Made by a program: the position numbers and the translations under genes | Notes under the pieces: model-generated | What the model was told of the DNA's origin: nothing | What the model saw: the letters and a program-made list of their open reading frames with translations, nothing else | Database searches by the model: none | Assembly: GCA_003443635.1 (NCBI GenBank) | Contig: CP031964.1 | Location: 3,194,321 to 3,258,320 of the forward strand | DNA: 64,000 nucleotides | Origin: Flavobacteriaceae bacterium | Lineage (GTDB): Bacteria > Bacteroidota > Bacteroidia > Flavobacteriales > Flavobacteriaceae | Direction of reading: 5' to 3' | Part shown: piece after piece, positions 28,419 to 36,714 of the stretch | Position numbering within the stretch: the first letter of the stretch is position 1 | Layout of the letters: each line of letters starts with the position of its first letter

Positions 28419-28486
28419 AAAGATATAAGATGTTTTTTATAAGAGTTTATACGTCCGTTAAACTACTGTTTTTCTTATATATCTTT
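28419..28486. repeat. Large nested inverted repeat upstream of the arsenosugar cluster
   Basis: Outer arms (28419-28430, AAAGATATAAGA, and 28473-28486) enclose an inner hairpin with arms AGTTTATACG and CGTTAAACT (28444-28453, 28456-28464; one bulged T) and a 2-base loop. It may be an operator, a structured 5' RNA or the end of an old element. No coding sequence overlaps it. Confidence 0.5.
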
Positions 28487-28565
28487 TAACACGTTTTTTG
28501 TAAACTTATACTTAATTTACCGACCAATGCATACGCATTAGATTTTAACTTTAAAATAAAATTAA

Positions 28566-28901
28566 ATGTCTAAAACATATTACGACCCAGCCGATTTAAG
28601 AAAATTTGGAAAAATCACCGAGTGGAGTGAGGATTTAGGGAATAAATTTTTCGAATATTACGGTAAAGTTTTTGAAGAAGGAGCTTTATCTTCTAGAGAA
28701 AAATCTCTTATTGCACTTGCTGTTTCCCATGTAGTTAAATGCCCTTATTGTATAGATGCTTATACAAAAGATGGTTTACAAAAAGGTGTTACAAAAGAAG
28801 AGATGATGGAAGCTGTACATGTCGGAGCAGCTATTGAAAGTGGCGCAACACTTGTGCATGGAGTACAAATGATGAATAAATACGAAAAATTATCAATGTA
28901 G
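28566..28901 (+). CDS. Carboxymuconolactone-decarboxylase-like protein of the arsenosugar cluster
   Basis: A 111-residue AhpD/CMD-fold protein with the CPYC redox pair (residues 58-61 in HVVKCPYCIDAYTKDG) and downstream His (VHVGAAIESGATLVHG). Proteins of this type accompany ArsS and are labelled arsenosugar-associated peroxidase-like. It may handle thiol or peroxide chemistry on arsenic intermediates, which is inference. It is the first gene of the cluster, 63 bases before arsS. Confidence 0.8.
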   Translation: MSKTYYDPADLRKFGKITEWSEDLGNKFFEYYGKVFEEGALSSREKSLIALAVSHVVKCPYCIDAYTKDGLQKGVTKEEMMEAVHVGAAIESGATLVHGVQMMNKYEKLSM

Positions 28902-28964
28902 ATAATGTGGTAAATACTAGATATATTTACAAACTCAATCTACAGATAAAACATAATCCTGAAA

Positions 28965-30020
28965 ATGGCAATAAAGTCTTTACAAAAGAGAGAAAGTGAT
29001 TTAGCTAATGTTAATAGGCAATTAGAAATCCTATCTAATGGAATCTTTAAATCTGGAGAACTTCCTACATTTAAAGATAAAATAGCAGAGTTAGGGCATT
29101 TTCCATTAAAACCACGTAAGCTCGAAATATTACAGATAAATGTTGGTTATATGTGTAATCAAGTCTGTGAACATTGTCATGTAGATGCTGGTCCAGATAG
29201 AAAAGAAATTATGACGATCGACACAATGAAGCAATGTCTTGAAGTCATAAAAACTACTGGTGCTCACACTCTAGATTTAACTGGTGGAGCCCCAGAAATG
29301 AATCCTAATTTTAGATGGTTTGTAGAAGAAGCTTCAAAAGCAGGTATTAAAGATTTTATAGTACGCTCTAACTTAACTATTATTAGAGCCAATAAAAAAT
29401 ACTACGATTTACCCGAGTTCTTTAAAAAACATAACGTACATGTTATTTCTTCCATGCCACATTGGACTAGAGGAAAAACTGATAAACAACGTGGCGATGG
29501 TGTTTTCGATAAATCTATAAAAGCATTACAAGAACTTAATGCTGTAGGTTATGGTATGCCTGATAGTCCTCTAAGATTAGATTTAGTTTACAATCCTTCA
29601 GGAGCTTTTTTACCAGGAGATCAAATGGCAATGGAAAAAGATTTTAAAACTGCTCTATTAGAAGATTTTGATATTCAATTTCATAACTTATTTGCTATTA
29701 CTAATTTGCCTGTAAGTCGCTTTTTAGATTATTTAATTGCCTCAGAAAACTATGAAGATTATATGTACTCCCTTGTAGAAGCTTTTAACCCTTCTGCAGT
29801 AGCAAATGTTATGTGTACGAATACAATTTCTATAAGCTGGGATGGATGGCTATATGACTGTGACTTTAATCAAATGTTAGATTTAAAGGTCGCTAGTAAA
29901 GTGAAGCATATTAGCGAATACAACGAAGAATTACTTCAAAACAGAAATATTATTATTTCACAACACTGCTATGGCTGTACAGCTGGCGCAGGTAGTAGTT
30001 GTCAAGGTACTGTAGCTTAA
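28965..30020 (+). CDS. arsS: Radical SAM enzyme ArsS (arsenosugar biosynthesis)
   Basis: The radical SAM cluster motif CNQVCEHC (about residues 58-65) is followed by DLTGGAPEMNP. A C-terminal DUF3641-type domain ends in HCYGCTAGAGSSCQG, where some relatives carry selenocysteine; here all positions are normal Cys codons. ArsS is reported to join the 5'-deoxyadenosyl group of SAM to dimethylarsenite, giving a dimethylarsinoyl-adenosine. The length of 351 residues fits. The partners ArsM and two transferases are in the same cluster. Confidence 0.9.
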   Translation: MAIKSLQKRESDLANVNRQLEILSNGIFKSGELPTFKDKIAELGHFPLKPRKLEILQINVGYMCNQVCEHCHVDAGPDRKEIMTIDTMKQCLEVIKTTGAHTLDLTGGAPEMNPNFRWFVEEASKAGIKDFIVRSNLTIIRANKKYYDLPEFFKKHNVHVISSMPHWTRGKTDKQRGDGVFDKSIKALQELNAVGYGMPDSPLRLDLVYNPSGAFLPGDQMAMEKDFKTALLEDFDIQFHNLFAITNLPVSRFLDYLIASENYEDYMYSLVEAFNPSAVANVMCTNTISISWDGWLYDCDFNQMLDLKVASKVKHISEYNEELLQNRNIIISQHCYGCTAGAGSSCQGTVA

Positions 30021-30035
30021 TCTAAAGCTAAAAAT

Positions 30036-30524
30036 ATGAAGCACTTCGTACTATACATATTCATTTTATACTCAACATTATCAATAGCTCAGGAATCTAT
30101 TTCTGAAGTGTTAGTAAAATATAATAATGAAAGCATTCCATATATACATGCTCAAAAATTGCATCATACAAATGTTATTTTATTAGATGCTCGTGAAATA
30201 GAGGAATATAATGTTAGTCATATAAAGGATGCTATTTATGTTGGTTATAAAGATTTTAAAATTAAAGATGTCGAAAAAGAAATAAAAAATAAGAACGAGA
30301 AAGTTGTTGTTTACTGCTCTTTAGGTGTTCGTTCTGAAGATATTGCCGAAAAACTAAAAAAAGCAGGTTACACAAATGTTTATAATTTGTTTGGCGGGAT
30401 TTTTGAATGGAAGAATAATGATTATGATGTATACAATTCAAGCAATAAAATAACTGAAAATGTACATGCATTCTCAGAAGAATGGAGCAAATGGTTAACT
30501 AAAGGTCAAAAAGTATATGAATAA
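30036..30524 (+). CDS. Secreted rhodanese-like protein
   Basis: A signal peptide (residues 1-19, ending IAQ) is followed by a single rhodanese domain with the active-site loop CSLGVRSE (about residues 89-96) after VVVY. It is 162 residues long. In this cluster it may act in sulfur transfer or in binding thiophilic arsenic outside the inner membrane, which is inference. Its stop overlaps the next gene by 8 bases, so it belongs to the operon. Confidence 0.82.
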   Translation: MKHFVLYIFILYSTLSIAQESISEVLVKYNNESIPYIHAQKLHHTNVILLDAREIEEYNVSHIKDAIYVGYKDFKIKDVEKEIKNKNEKVVVYCSLGVRSEDIAEKLKKAGYTNVYNLFGGIFEWKNNDYDVYNSSNKITENVHAFSEEWSKWLTKGQKVYE

Positions 30525-31131
30525 AACTTTAGCAATGGTTTTTACACGTAATCCTGAGTTAGGAAAAGTAAAAACGAGATTAGCGAAAACAATAGGTAAT
30601 GAAGGTGCTTTAACAATATATAAAGCTCTATTAAATCATACCGAAAATACAATTAGGAAGGTTAATAGTGATAAAGCTGTATTTTATTCTGTTTCCATTA
30701 ATGATGATGATATTTGGAATAATACAATCTATCAAAAACATCTACAAAAAGGAAACGATTTAGGAGAAAGAATGAAAAATGCTTTCGCTAATGCTTTCAA
30801 AAGCGGGTACGATAAAGTGGTTATAGTTGCTAGTGACTTGTTTGATATCACATCAAATCATATTAATGAAGCTTTTAAGCAATTAGACACATCGGATGTT
30901 GTTATCGGGCCTTCACCAGATGGTGGTTATTATTTGTTAGGGATGAATTATCTACATTCACAGGTTTTTGAGCAAAAAGAATGGGGAACAGAAACAGTTC
31001 TTAATGCCACGTTAAACGATATGCAAAATATAGATGTACATTTGCTGGAGGAAATTAATGACATTGATACTTTTGATGATATTAAAAATATTCCTGAGTT
31101 AACAGAATTATTAGAGTTAGTTAATAGATGA
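30517..31131 (+). CDS. DUF2064 / TIGR04282-type transferase
   Basis: GT-A-like nucleotidyl/glycosyltransferase fold. The N-terminal VFTRNPELGKVKTRLAKTIG is the NTP-binding loop and GPSPDGGYYLLG is the second hallmark. The length of 204 residues is typical. This family is found with radical SAM/ArsS proteins and is the first of two transferases expected to decorate the arsenoribose. It overlaps its neighbours by 8 and 4 bases. The donor and acceptor are unknown. Confidence 0.82.
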   Translation: MNKTLAMVFTRNPELGKVKTRLAKTIGNEGALTIYKALLNHTENTIRKVNSDKAVFYSVSINDDDIWNNTIYQKHLQKGNDLGERMKNAFANAFKSGYDKVVIVASDLFDITSNHINEAFKQLDTSDVVIGPSPDGGYYLLGMNYLHSQVFEQKEWGTETVLNATLNDMQNIDVHLLEEINDIDTFDDIKNIPELTELLELVNR

Positions 31132-31940
31132 TTAAATATATAGACGAAACCACCCAATACTTACAAGAAAAAGGATTTAATAATCCAGAAATAGGAATTA
31201 TTTTAGGAACCGGTCTGGGACAACTTATTAATGAAATAGAGGTTATAAAAGAAGTAAGTTATAATCACATTCCAAACTTTCCTACAGCAACTGTAGAGTT
31301 TCATAAAGGCAAACTTATTTATGGGATTATTGCCGATAAAAAGGTAGTCGTAATGCAAGGGCGTTTCCACTTATATGAAGGTTATAGCTTGCAAGATGTT
31401 ACATTTCCAGTACGGATTATGGAGAAACTTGGCATAAAAACGTTACTCGTTTCTAATGCTGCTGGAGCTATTAATCTCAGTTTTAAAAAAGGAGAATTAA
31501 TGTTAATTGATGATCATATTAATTTACAAGGTGGATCTCCATTAGCTTTTAAAGGTGTTGAAGAATTGGGAGAGCGTTTTACAGATATGAGTGCTCCATA
31601 TGATAAAACAATTAACAACACTTTTGGAGAACTAGCAAAACAACATAATATTACACTCCATAAAGGCGTTTACGCTAGCGTTGTTGGACCACAATTAGAA
31701 ACAAGAGCAGAATACCGAATGTTGAAAACTATTGGCGCAGATGCTGTAGGCATGAGTACTGTTCCAGAAATAATAGTAGCAAATCATTTAAAATTAAGAG
31801 TGGCTGCAGTGTCAGTTTTGACAGATGAATGCGACCCAGATAACTTGGACCCTGTAAACATTACCGAAATTATTGAAATGGCAGGTAAAGCAGAACCAAA
31901 TATGATTACACTTTTTAAAGAATTGATAAAGACCTTATAA
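31128..31940 (+). CDS. Purine nucleoside phosphorylase
   Basis: Trimeric (family 2) PNP: IILGTGLGQL at the N-terminus, the phosphate-site segment MQGRFHLYEG, SNAAGAIN, and GPQLETRAEYRMLKTIGADAVGMS. The length of 270 residues is normal. Inside an ars cluster its likely substrate is the ArsS product, which would be split to adenine and an arsinoyl-ribose-1-phosphate; this is inference, and ordinary purine salvage is the alternative. It overlaps the DUF2064 gene by 4 bases and ends 2 bases before arsM. Confidence 0.88.
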   Translation: MIKYIDETTQYLQEKGFNNPEIGIILGTGLGQLINEIEVIKEVSYNHIPNFPTATVEFHKGKLIYGIIADKKVVVMQGRFHLYEGYSLQDVTFPVRIMEKLGIKTLLVSNAAGAINLSFKKGELMLIDDHINLQGGSPLAFKGVEELGERFTDMSAPYDKTINNTFGELAKQHNITLHKGVYASVVGPQLETRAEYRMLKTIGADAVGMSTVPEIIVANHLKLRVAAVSVLTDECDPDNLDPVNITEIIEMAGKAEPNMITLFKELIKTL

Positions 31941-31942
31941 AT

Positions 31943-32911
31943 ATGAGTTATTTAGAAACTACACACGATGTATATAAAGAAGCAGCTTTAACTCCAGATG
32001 TTGGATTATGCTGTACTACAAACCCTATTTGGGAACTTCCGGGGTTAAAAATCCCTAAGATTATGCAAGAAATGAACTATGGTTGCGGAAGCACTGTTCA
32101 TGCTAGAGACTTAACAAATAACCCAAAAATGCTTTATGTTGGTGTTGGTGGTGGTATGGAGCTTTTACAGTTCTCATATTTTAATCGTCAAAAAGGAGGT
32201 GTTGTTGGTGTAGATATAGTAGATGAAATGCTTGAAGCTTCTCGTAAGAATTTTATTGAAGCGGAAGAGCAAAACGATTGGTTTAAGAGTGAATTTGTAG
32301 ATCTTAAAAAGGGAGATGCACTTAATTTACCTGTTGAAGATAATAGTATTGATGTTGCCGCTCAAAATTGCTTATTTAATATTTTTAAGGCTGAAGATTT
32401 AAAGAGAGCTATTGAAGAAATGTATCGTGTTTTAAAACCTCACGGACGTTTAGTAATGAGTGATCCTACTTGTGAACAGCCAATGAATGAAGAGTTGCGA
32501 AGTGATGAGCGTTTACGTGCTTTATGTTTAAGTGGTAGTTTACCTATATCTGAGTATATAAAGGCACTTACTGATGCTGGTTTTGGAACTATAGAAGTTA
32601 GAGCAAGAAAGCCTTATAGAATTCTTGATCCAAAAAATTACCCTACAGATGAATTAATATACATTGAATCTATTGAAGTAGCTGCAATTAAAGATCCAAT
32701 GCCAGAAGATGGTCCTTGTATTTTTACAGGGAAAGCTGCAATATATTATGGTGAAAATGAATATTTTGATGATAAATTAGGGCATGTTTTATTGAAAAAT
32801 CAGCCTTTAGCAGTATGTGACAAAACAGCTACAGCATTAAAAGATTTAAATAGAGATGATATATATTTTAGCGAATCTACTTTCCATTACGATGGAGGAG
32901 GATGTTGCTAA
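31943..32911 (+). CDS. arsM: Arsenite S-adenosylmethionine methyltransferase ArsM (arsenosugar type)
   Basis: Class I SAM methyltransferase with the GVGGGMELLQF loop (about residues 67-77) and VVGVDIVDEML. Cys residues in GLCCTT, NYGCGS and LCLSG are candidate As(III) ligands. The C-terminus ends in GGGCC, a feature of ArsM proteins from such clusters and a plausible metalloid-binding tail. The length of 322 residues fits. It supplies dimethylarsenite to ArsS. Transcription probably ends at the hairpin at 32933. Confidence 0.9.
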   Translation: MSYLETTHDVYKEAALTPDVGLCCTTNPIWELPGLKIPKIMQEMNYGCGSTVHARDLTNNPKMLYVGVGGGMELLQFSYFNRQKGGVVGVDIVDEMLEASRKNFIEAEEQNDWFKSEFVDLKKGDALNLPVEDNSIDVAAQNCLFNIFKAEDLKRAIEEMYRVLKPHGRLVMSDPTCEQPMNEELRSDERLRALCLSGSLPISEYIKALTDAGFGTIEVRARKPYRILDPKNYPTDELIYIESIEVAAIKDPMPEDGPCIFTGKAAIYYGENEYFDDKLGHVLLKNQPLAVCDKTATALKDLNRDDIYFSESTFHYDGGGCC

Positions 32912-32932
32912 AAATAATTAATAATAGAGATT

Positions 32933-32972
32933 AAAAAAGCTTCTAAAACTAAATGATTTTAGAAGCTTTTTT
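32933..32972 (+). terminator. Intrinsic terminator after arsM
   Basis: AAAAAAGCTTCTAAAA and its perfect 16-base complement enclose an 8-base loop and end in a T-run. It divides the core ars genes from the DUF547 and GT2 genes that follow. Confidence 0.88.
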
Positions 32973-33082
32973 GTTTGTTTTTAATATAAACTCACTTAAT
33001 ACGATGTAAGTTAATTGGCTAATTTTAGACTTAACTTAAACAAATAAATTTATAATACCATACTTAAAAGCTATCATATAAA

Positions 33083-33991
33083 ATGAAACATTTAAATATT
33101 TTATTCATAATAGTATCATTATTTTTTATTTCATGTTCAGCTTCAAAACGTGTTACTCAAAACACAAAACACAAAACTGAAACAACAATAGCTAAAACTG
33201 AGCCTATAGTTAAAAAAATTGAGACTCCTAAAGAAGAGGAAGAACCTCAAGAAGAAATTATTCTTGAGACCGTTAATAAGGAAATAGAAAAAAACCCAAA
33301 AGAAAACATAAAAGAGCCTATTAAAAAAGTTACTGAGTCAATTGAATTATTTAATCATGTTTCTTGGAATAATTTAATTTATCAGAATGTTGCCTCTAAT
33401 GGAGATGTGAATTACAAAGGGTTTAAGAATAATTGGGGTGTTTTAAGAGAATACATAAAAACATTAGGAGAACAACTTCCTGAAGATGCTTGGAGTAAAG
33501 AAGAAAAGTTAGCTTATTGGATGAATGCATACAATGCAATGACTATAGATCTTATATTACGCAATTATCCATTAACAAGTATTAAGGATATTAAAGATCC
33601 TTGGGATCAGCGTTTATGGAAGTTAGGGACAAAATGGTATAATTTGAACGAAATAGAGCATCAAATACTTCGTAAAATGGGAGATCCACGTATTCATTTT
33701 GGAATTAATTGCGCATCATTTTCTTGCCCTCCATTATTAAATGAAGCATTTACGTCTACAAAAGTAAATGAACAATTAGATCGTTTAGCTGTACGCTTTA
33801 TAAATGATCCCGAAAGAAATACAATTACTCCAAATAAAATTAAAGTTTCAAAAATATTTTCTTGGTTTTCTAAGGATTTTAAACAAGATGGAAACTTAAT
33901 TTCTTTTTTAAACAAGTATGCAAAAACACCTATCTCTCCTAAAGCAAAAAGGAGTTTTGCTGATTATAATTGGAATTTGAACGAACAATAA
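33083..33991 (+). CDS. DUF547 lipoprotein
   Basis: A lipoprotein signal (lipobox FISC at residues 16-19) is followed by a Lys/Glu/Pro-rich linker (25-95) and a DUF547 domain (about 110-300) with WMNAYNAMTIDLIL, the HFGINCASFSCPPL segment and FSWFSKDF. DUF547 looks like a thiol-peptidase-like fold with a Cys and His, but no activity is established that I know of. It often lies beside arsenosugar genes. Its own promoter is needed because a terminator precedes it. Confidence 0.8.
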   Translation: MKHLNILFIIVSLFFISCSASKRVTQNTKHKTETTIAKTEPIVKKIETPKEEEEPQEEIILETVNKEIEKNPKENIKEPIKKVTESIELFNHVSWNNLIYQNVASNGDVNYKGFKNNWGVLREYIKTLGEQLPEDAWSKEEKLAYWMNAYNAMTIDLILRNYPLTSIKDIKDPWDQRLWKLGTKWYNLNEIEHQILRKMGDPRIHFGINCASFSCPPLLNEAFTSTKVNEQLDRLAVRFINDPERNTITPNKIKVSKIFSWFSKDFKQDGNLISFLNKYAKTPISPKAKRSFADYNWNLNEQ

Positions 33992-34051
33992 TTACATTGC
34001 ATTAAGTGTTATTTATATGGCATTACAAGATAATATTGTAATTATTTTTTA

Positions 34052-34753
34052 ATGAAAAACACTCTATCTATCATTATTCCGATATTAAATGAAGCTAAGT
34101 GTATTGGTTTACTCTTAAATCATTTAACGCAGAATTATACAGAAGAAAACATCTCTGAGATTATTGTAGTTGATGGAGGAAGTTGTGATGATTCGCAAGA
34201 AATTGTAAATTCTTATAAAAAAGGCAACGTTTTCTTATTAAATTCTGAAAAAGGGCGTGCAAAACAGATGAATTTTGGAGCAAAAAATGCAAAAGGAAGT
34301 ATTTTATATTTTTTGCATGCCGATTCATTTCCTCCTAAAGATTTTGATCAATATATTATTTCTGAAGTACTTAAAAACAATAATGCTGGATGCTTTAAAA
34401 TGAAATTTGAAAGTAATCATTGGTGGCTAAAGTTAGCTGGATGGTTAACTCGTTTTTCTTGGAGAGCTTGTAGAGGTGGGGATCAAAGTCAATTTATAAC
34501 AAAATCCTTATTTGAACAACTTGGTGGGTTTGATGAACGTTTTATAGTTTATGAAGATAATGATTTAATAAATAAACTGTATTCTAATAAAGAATTTGTA
34601 GTAATTCCTCATTGCTTAACAACCTCAGCAAGACGTTATAATACAAATGGAATATGGAAACTTCAATATCATTTTTGGATAATTTATATAAAAAAATGGT
34701 TTGGAGCTTCAGCTGATGAATTACATCAATATTATCTTAAAAATATCTCCTGA
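34052..34753 (+). CDS. GT2 glycosyltransferase, TIGR04283 (arsenosugar) type
   Basis: GT-A fold: IIPILNEAKCIG at the N-terminus, VVDGGSCDDSQEIV, the metal-binding HADS (FLHADSFPP near residues 90-98) in place of DxD, and GGDQSQFITKSLFEQLGGFDE. The length of 233 residues matches the small transferases linked to ArsS. It is the second sugar-transfer enzyme of the cluster. The gene ends 2 bases before the convergent gene at 34756 with no terminator between them. Confidence 0.85.
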   Translation: MKNTLSIIIPILNEAKCIGLLLNHLTQNYTEENISEIIVVDGGSCDDSQEIVNSYKKGNVFLLNSEKGRAKQMNFGAKNAKGSILYFLHADSFPPKDFDQYIISEVLKNNNAGCFKMKFESNHWWLKLAGWLTRFSWRACRGGDQSQFITKSLFEQLGGFDERFIVYEDNDLINKLYSNKEFVVIPHCLTTSARRYNTNGIWKLQYHFWIIYIKKWFGASADELHQYYLKNIS

Positions 34754-34755
34754 AA

Positions 34756-35271
34756 CTAAATTTGCCCATTAGAAATAATTCCTAATTGATTTTTATTTGT
34801 CAAATTAAGAGAGATGCTAAAAAAAGGATTATCTCCATCCCTCTTCTTTAAAACTTCATTTAGTTCCCACCAATCTTCAGATTTTGTATTTACGGCTAAA
34901 ATAAATACAATTTTTTCGCCTTTATCATTCATCATAGGGATATAGTAACATTTATAATTTATAGCAGCAATATTATGATCTGTATTTTGATAGTCACTCA
35001 CTTGAAAGACATTATATTCATAGATAGCACTATATATAAGTGAGTCTATAAGTTTAATATCTTTCTTTTCTAATTCAGCAGTTTTCCTTTTATTAAAAAT
35101 AAAATTAAAATCTTCTGGATGTGCTATTTTAGCTTGAGATTTAGCATAATCCATTGTAACAATTTTATAATCGATTTTACTTTTATATGAGAACAATTTA
35201 GTACTCATATAAATCCCTCCAATTAATAATACAATTAGGGCAACTATAAATTTAAGTGCTTTTTTCATCAT
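34756..35271 (-). CDS. Hypothetical membrane-anchored protein
   Basis: An N-terminal hydrophobic segment (residues 5-25) acts as signal anchor; the remaining 145 residues are mixed alpha/beta with no motif I recognise. It follows the Omp85-like pair on the same strand (63-base gap) and may be part of that envelope group. The function is unknown. Confidence 0.55.
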   Translation of the reverse strand: MMKKALKFIVALIVLLIGGIYMSTKLFSYKSKIDYKIVTMDYAKSQAKIAHPEDFNFIFNKRKTAELEKKDIKLIDSLIYSAIYEYNVFQVSDYQNTDHNIAAINYKCYYIPMMNDKGEKIVFILAVNTKSEDWWELNEVLKKRDGDNPFFSISLNLTNKNQLGIISNGQI

Positions 35272-35334
35272 TAAAAGTTTTACAATATCAAATTTCGAAT
35301 TTTTTGCTATAATTTCAAAACAATAAAGTACAGT

Positions 35335-36612
35335 TTAAAAATATTGTCCGACGCCAAAAACTAAACCATTGGTAGCATCTCTAGTAATACCAAAGCCATA
35401 ATCAACTCTAAAAGTTGCATTAAAGATTTTTTTATGAATAAATCGGAATCCTATACCTGGATAAATCCGAACATTTTGAGAGTTTCCAAAGTCACTAAAA
35501 TCTCCCCCAGGATTTCGCCAAGTTCCAGCATCTATAAATCCATTTCCTTGAAATACAATCGTCTCTTTTTCAAATAATGTGTATCTGTATTCTGTATTAA
35601 CAAGGATTACACCTGTTCCTCTATCAATAGTATTACCAACACCTCTCACATTAAGGTTATTATCTACAGAAAATGGTGCGAATGGAGAATCAGGGTTAGA
35701 AGCTAAGCCTATGCGCAATCGATTAGCCCAGTTCCCGCGTTCTCCTACTCTTTTAAAATATAAAAAGTCATTCCAAAATATCAAAAAATCAGGAAGCGTA
35801 GCACTATTCTCTTGGTTATTATTTGTAGTAACATATTGCACATTTAAAGTACTTTTAAAGCCTTTTACGTATTGATAATAATAATCTAAATCATTATATT
35901 CATAAACTCCTTTATACAATTGTTTATCTAAATTAAAATCTTGTGGTATAGAAGGGTCTGTTGCTCCAAAAAGATATTCATAATCTTCATTAAAGAGCGT
36001 TATTCCAAGCTCTATACGATGATGAAAATTAAAAGCATATAAGCCTAAAACTTCAAATGATGTATTATTATAACGATATTCAGCACTTCCATTATTTAAA
36101 AAAACTGGCTCTTGCGTTGTGAGGTCTTGAAAATTCAATGCTAATCCTATTTTATTATTGAAAAGAAAGGGGGCACGTAGATTAATACCGTAAGAATTAA
36201 AAACATCACGTTGAAAAAATCCTCCAAAAGTGATATTACGACCTAATGTATTAAACTCGTACAAACCAGTTCTAAAAGCAAATTCATCATTATTAGTAGT
36301 ATATAAACTAAGTTGTGGGTTGAGTGTAAAATTTTCTTCTACATAAAAAAACACATTGTATTTGTTTTCATGAGAATAAAATATTTGATAATATGCATGA
36401 GATACTGCCGGTAATCGTTTTAATCGAATTATATCTTGTTCAATAATAATTGAATCTAATTTAACTCCAGCTTTAGTATCGCTTATTAAACGTATAAAAG
36501 ATGTTTTGAGCCTCTTATTCCCTCTTACATATAATTCAGCAACTTCTAACTCTTGAGCATTACCACTGAAGCTTATAACTAATATTATAAATAAAAGTAG
36601 TTGTTTTAACAT
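35335..36612 (-). CDS. Small Omp85/BamA-like outer membrane protein (copy 2)
   Basis: A signal peptide (residues 1-19) is followed by one POTRA-like domain (about 22-95; VAELYVRGNKRLKTSFIRLI) and a beta-barrel ending in a terminal Phe (VGQYF). The barrel holds the NVRGVGNTIDRGTG segment, where Omp85 proteins carry their RG motif. The length of 425 residues is half that of BamA. It is a paralogue of the gene at 36715-37998, with which it shares whole segments. It could insert or export a specific surface component. Confidence 0.75.
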   Translation of the reverse strand: MLKQLLLFIILVISFSGNAQELEVAELYVRGNKRLKTSFIRLISDTKAGVKLDSIIIEQDIIRLKRLPAVSHAYYQIFYSHENKYNVFFYVEENFTLNPQLSLYTTNNDEFAFRTGLYEFNTLGRNITFGGFFQRDVFNSYGINLRAPFLFNNKIGLALNFQDLTTQEPVFLNNGSAEYRYNNTSFEVLGLYAFNFHHRIELGITLFNEDYEYLFGATDPSIPQDFNLDKQLYKGVYEYNDLDYYYQYVKGFKSTLNVQYVTTNNNQENSATLPDFLIFWNDFLYFKRVGERGNWANRLRIGLASNPDSPFAPFSVDNNLNVRGVGNTIDRGTGVILVNTEYRYTLFEKETIVFQGNGFIDAGTWRNPGGDFSDFGNSQNVRIYPGIGFRFIHKKIFNATFRVDYGFGITRDATNGLVFGVGQYF

Positions 36613-36714
36613 TAAAAGACTATCTGAGTAATATGATTTACTTCAAAAATACTCCTTTTTTAATCATATATATTATATAATCTGACTCAACAATGTTAAA
36701 TTATGTATTTCTAA

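Larger units (their letters stand above)
28015..28565. other. Regulatory interval between the arg operon and the arsenosugar cluster
   Basis: This 551-base interval separates divergent operons. From left to right it holds the arg leader mRNA region with its hairpins (28065-28318), the arg promoter (28324-28354), a large inverted repeat (28419-28486) and the A+T-rich 5' region of the arsenosugar genes. Four copies of GTACAAA or its complement (28132-28138, 28193-28199, 28287-28293, 28321-28327) allow alternative pairings in the arg leader. Confidence 0.6.

Noticed and set aside
29940..30020. Selenocysteine in the C-terminal domain of ArsS
   Set aside because: All positions in the CYGC...SSC segment are TGC, TGT or TGT-type codons; no in-frame TGA occurs.
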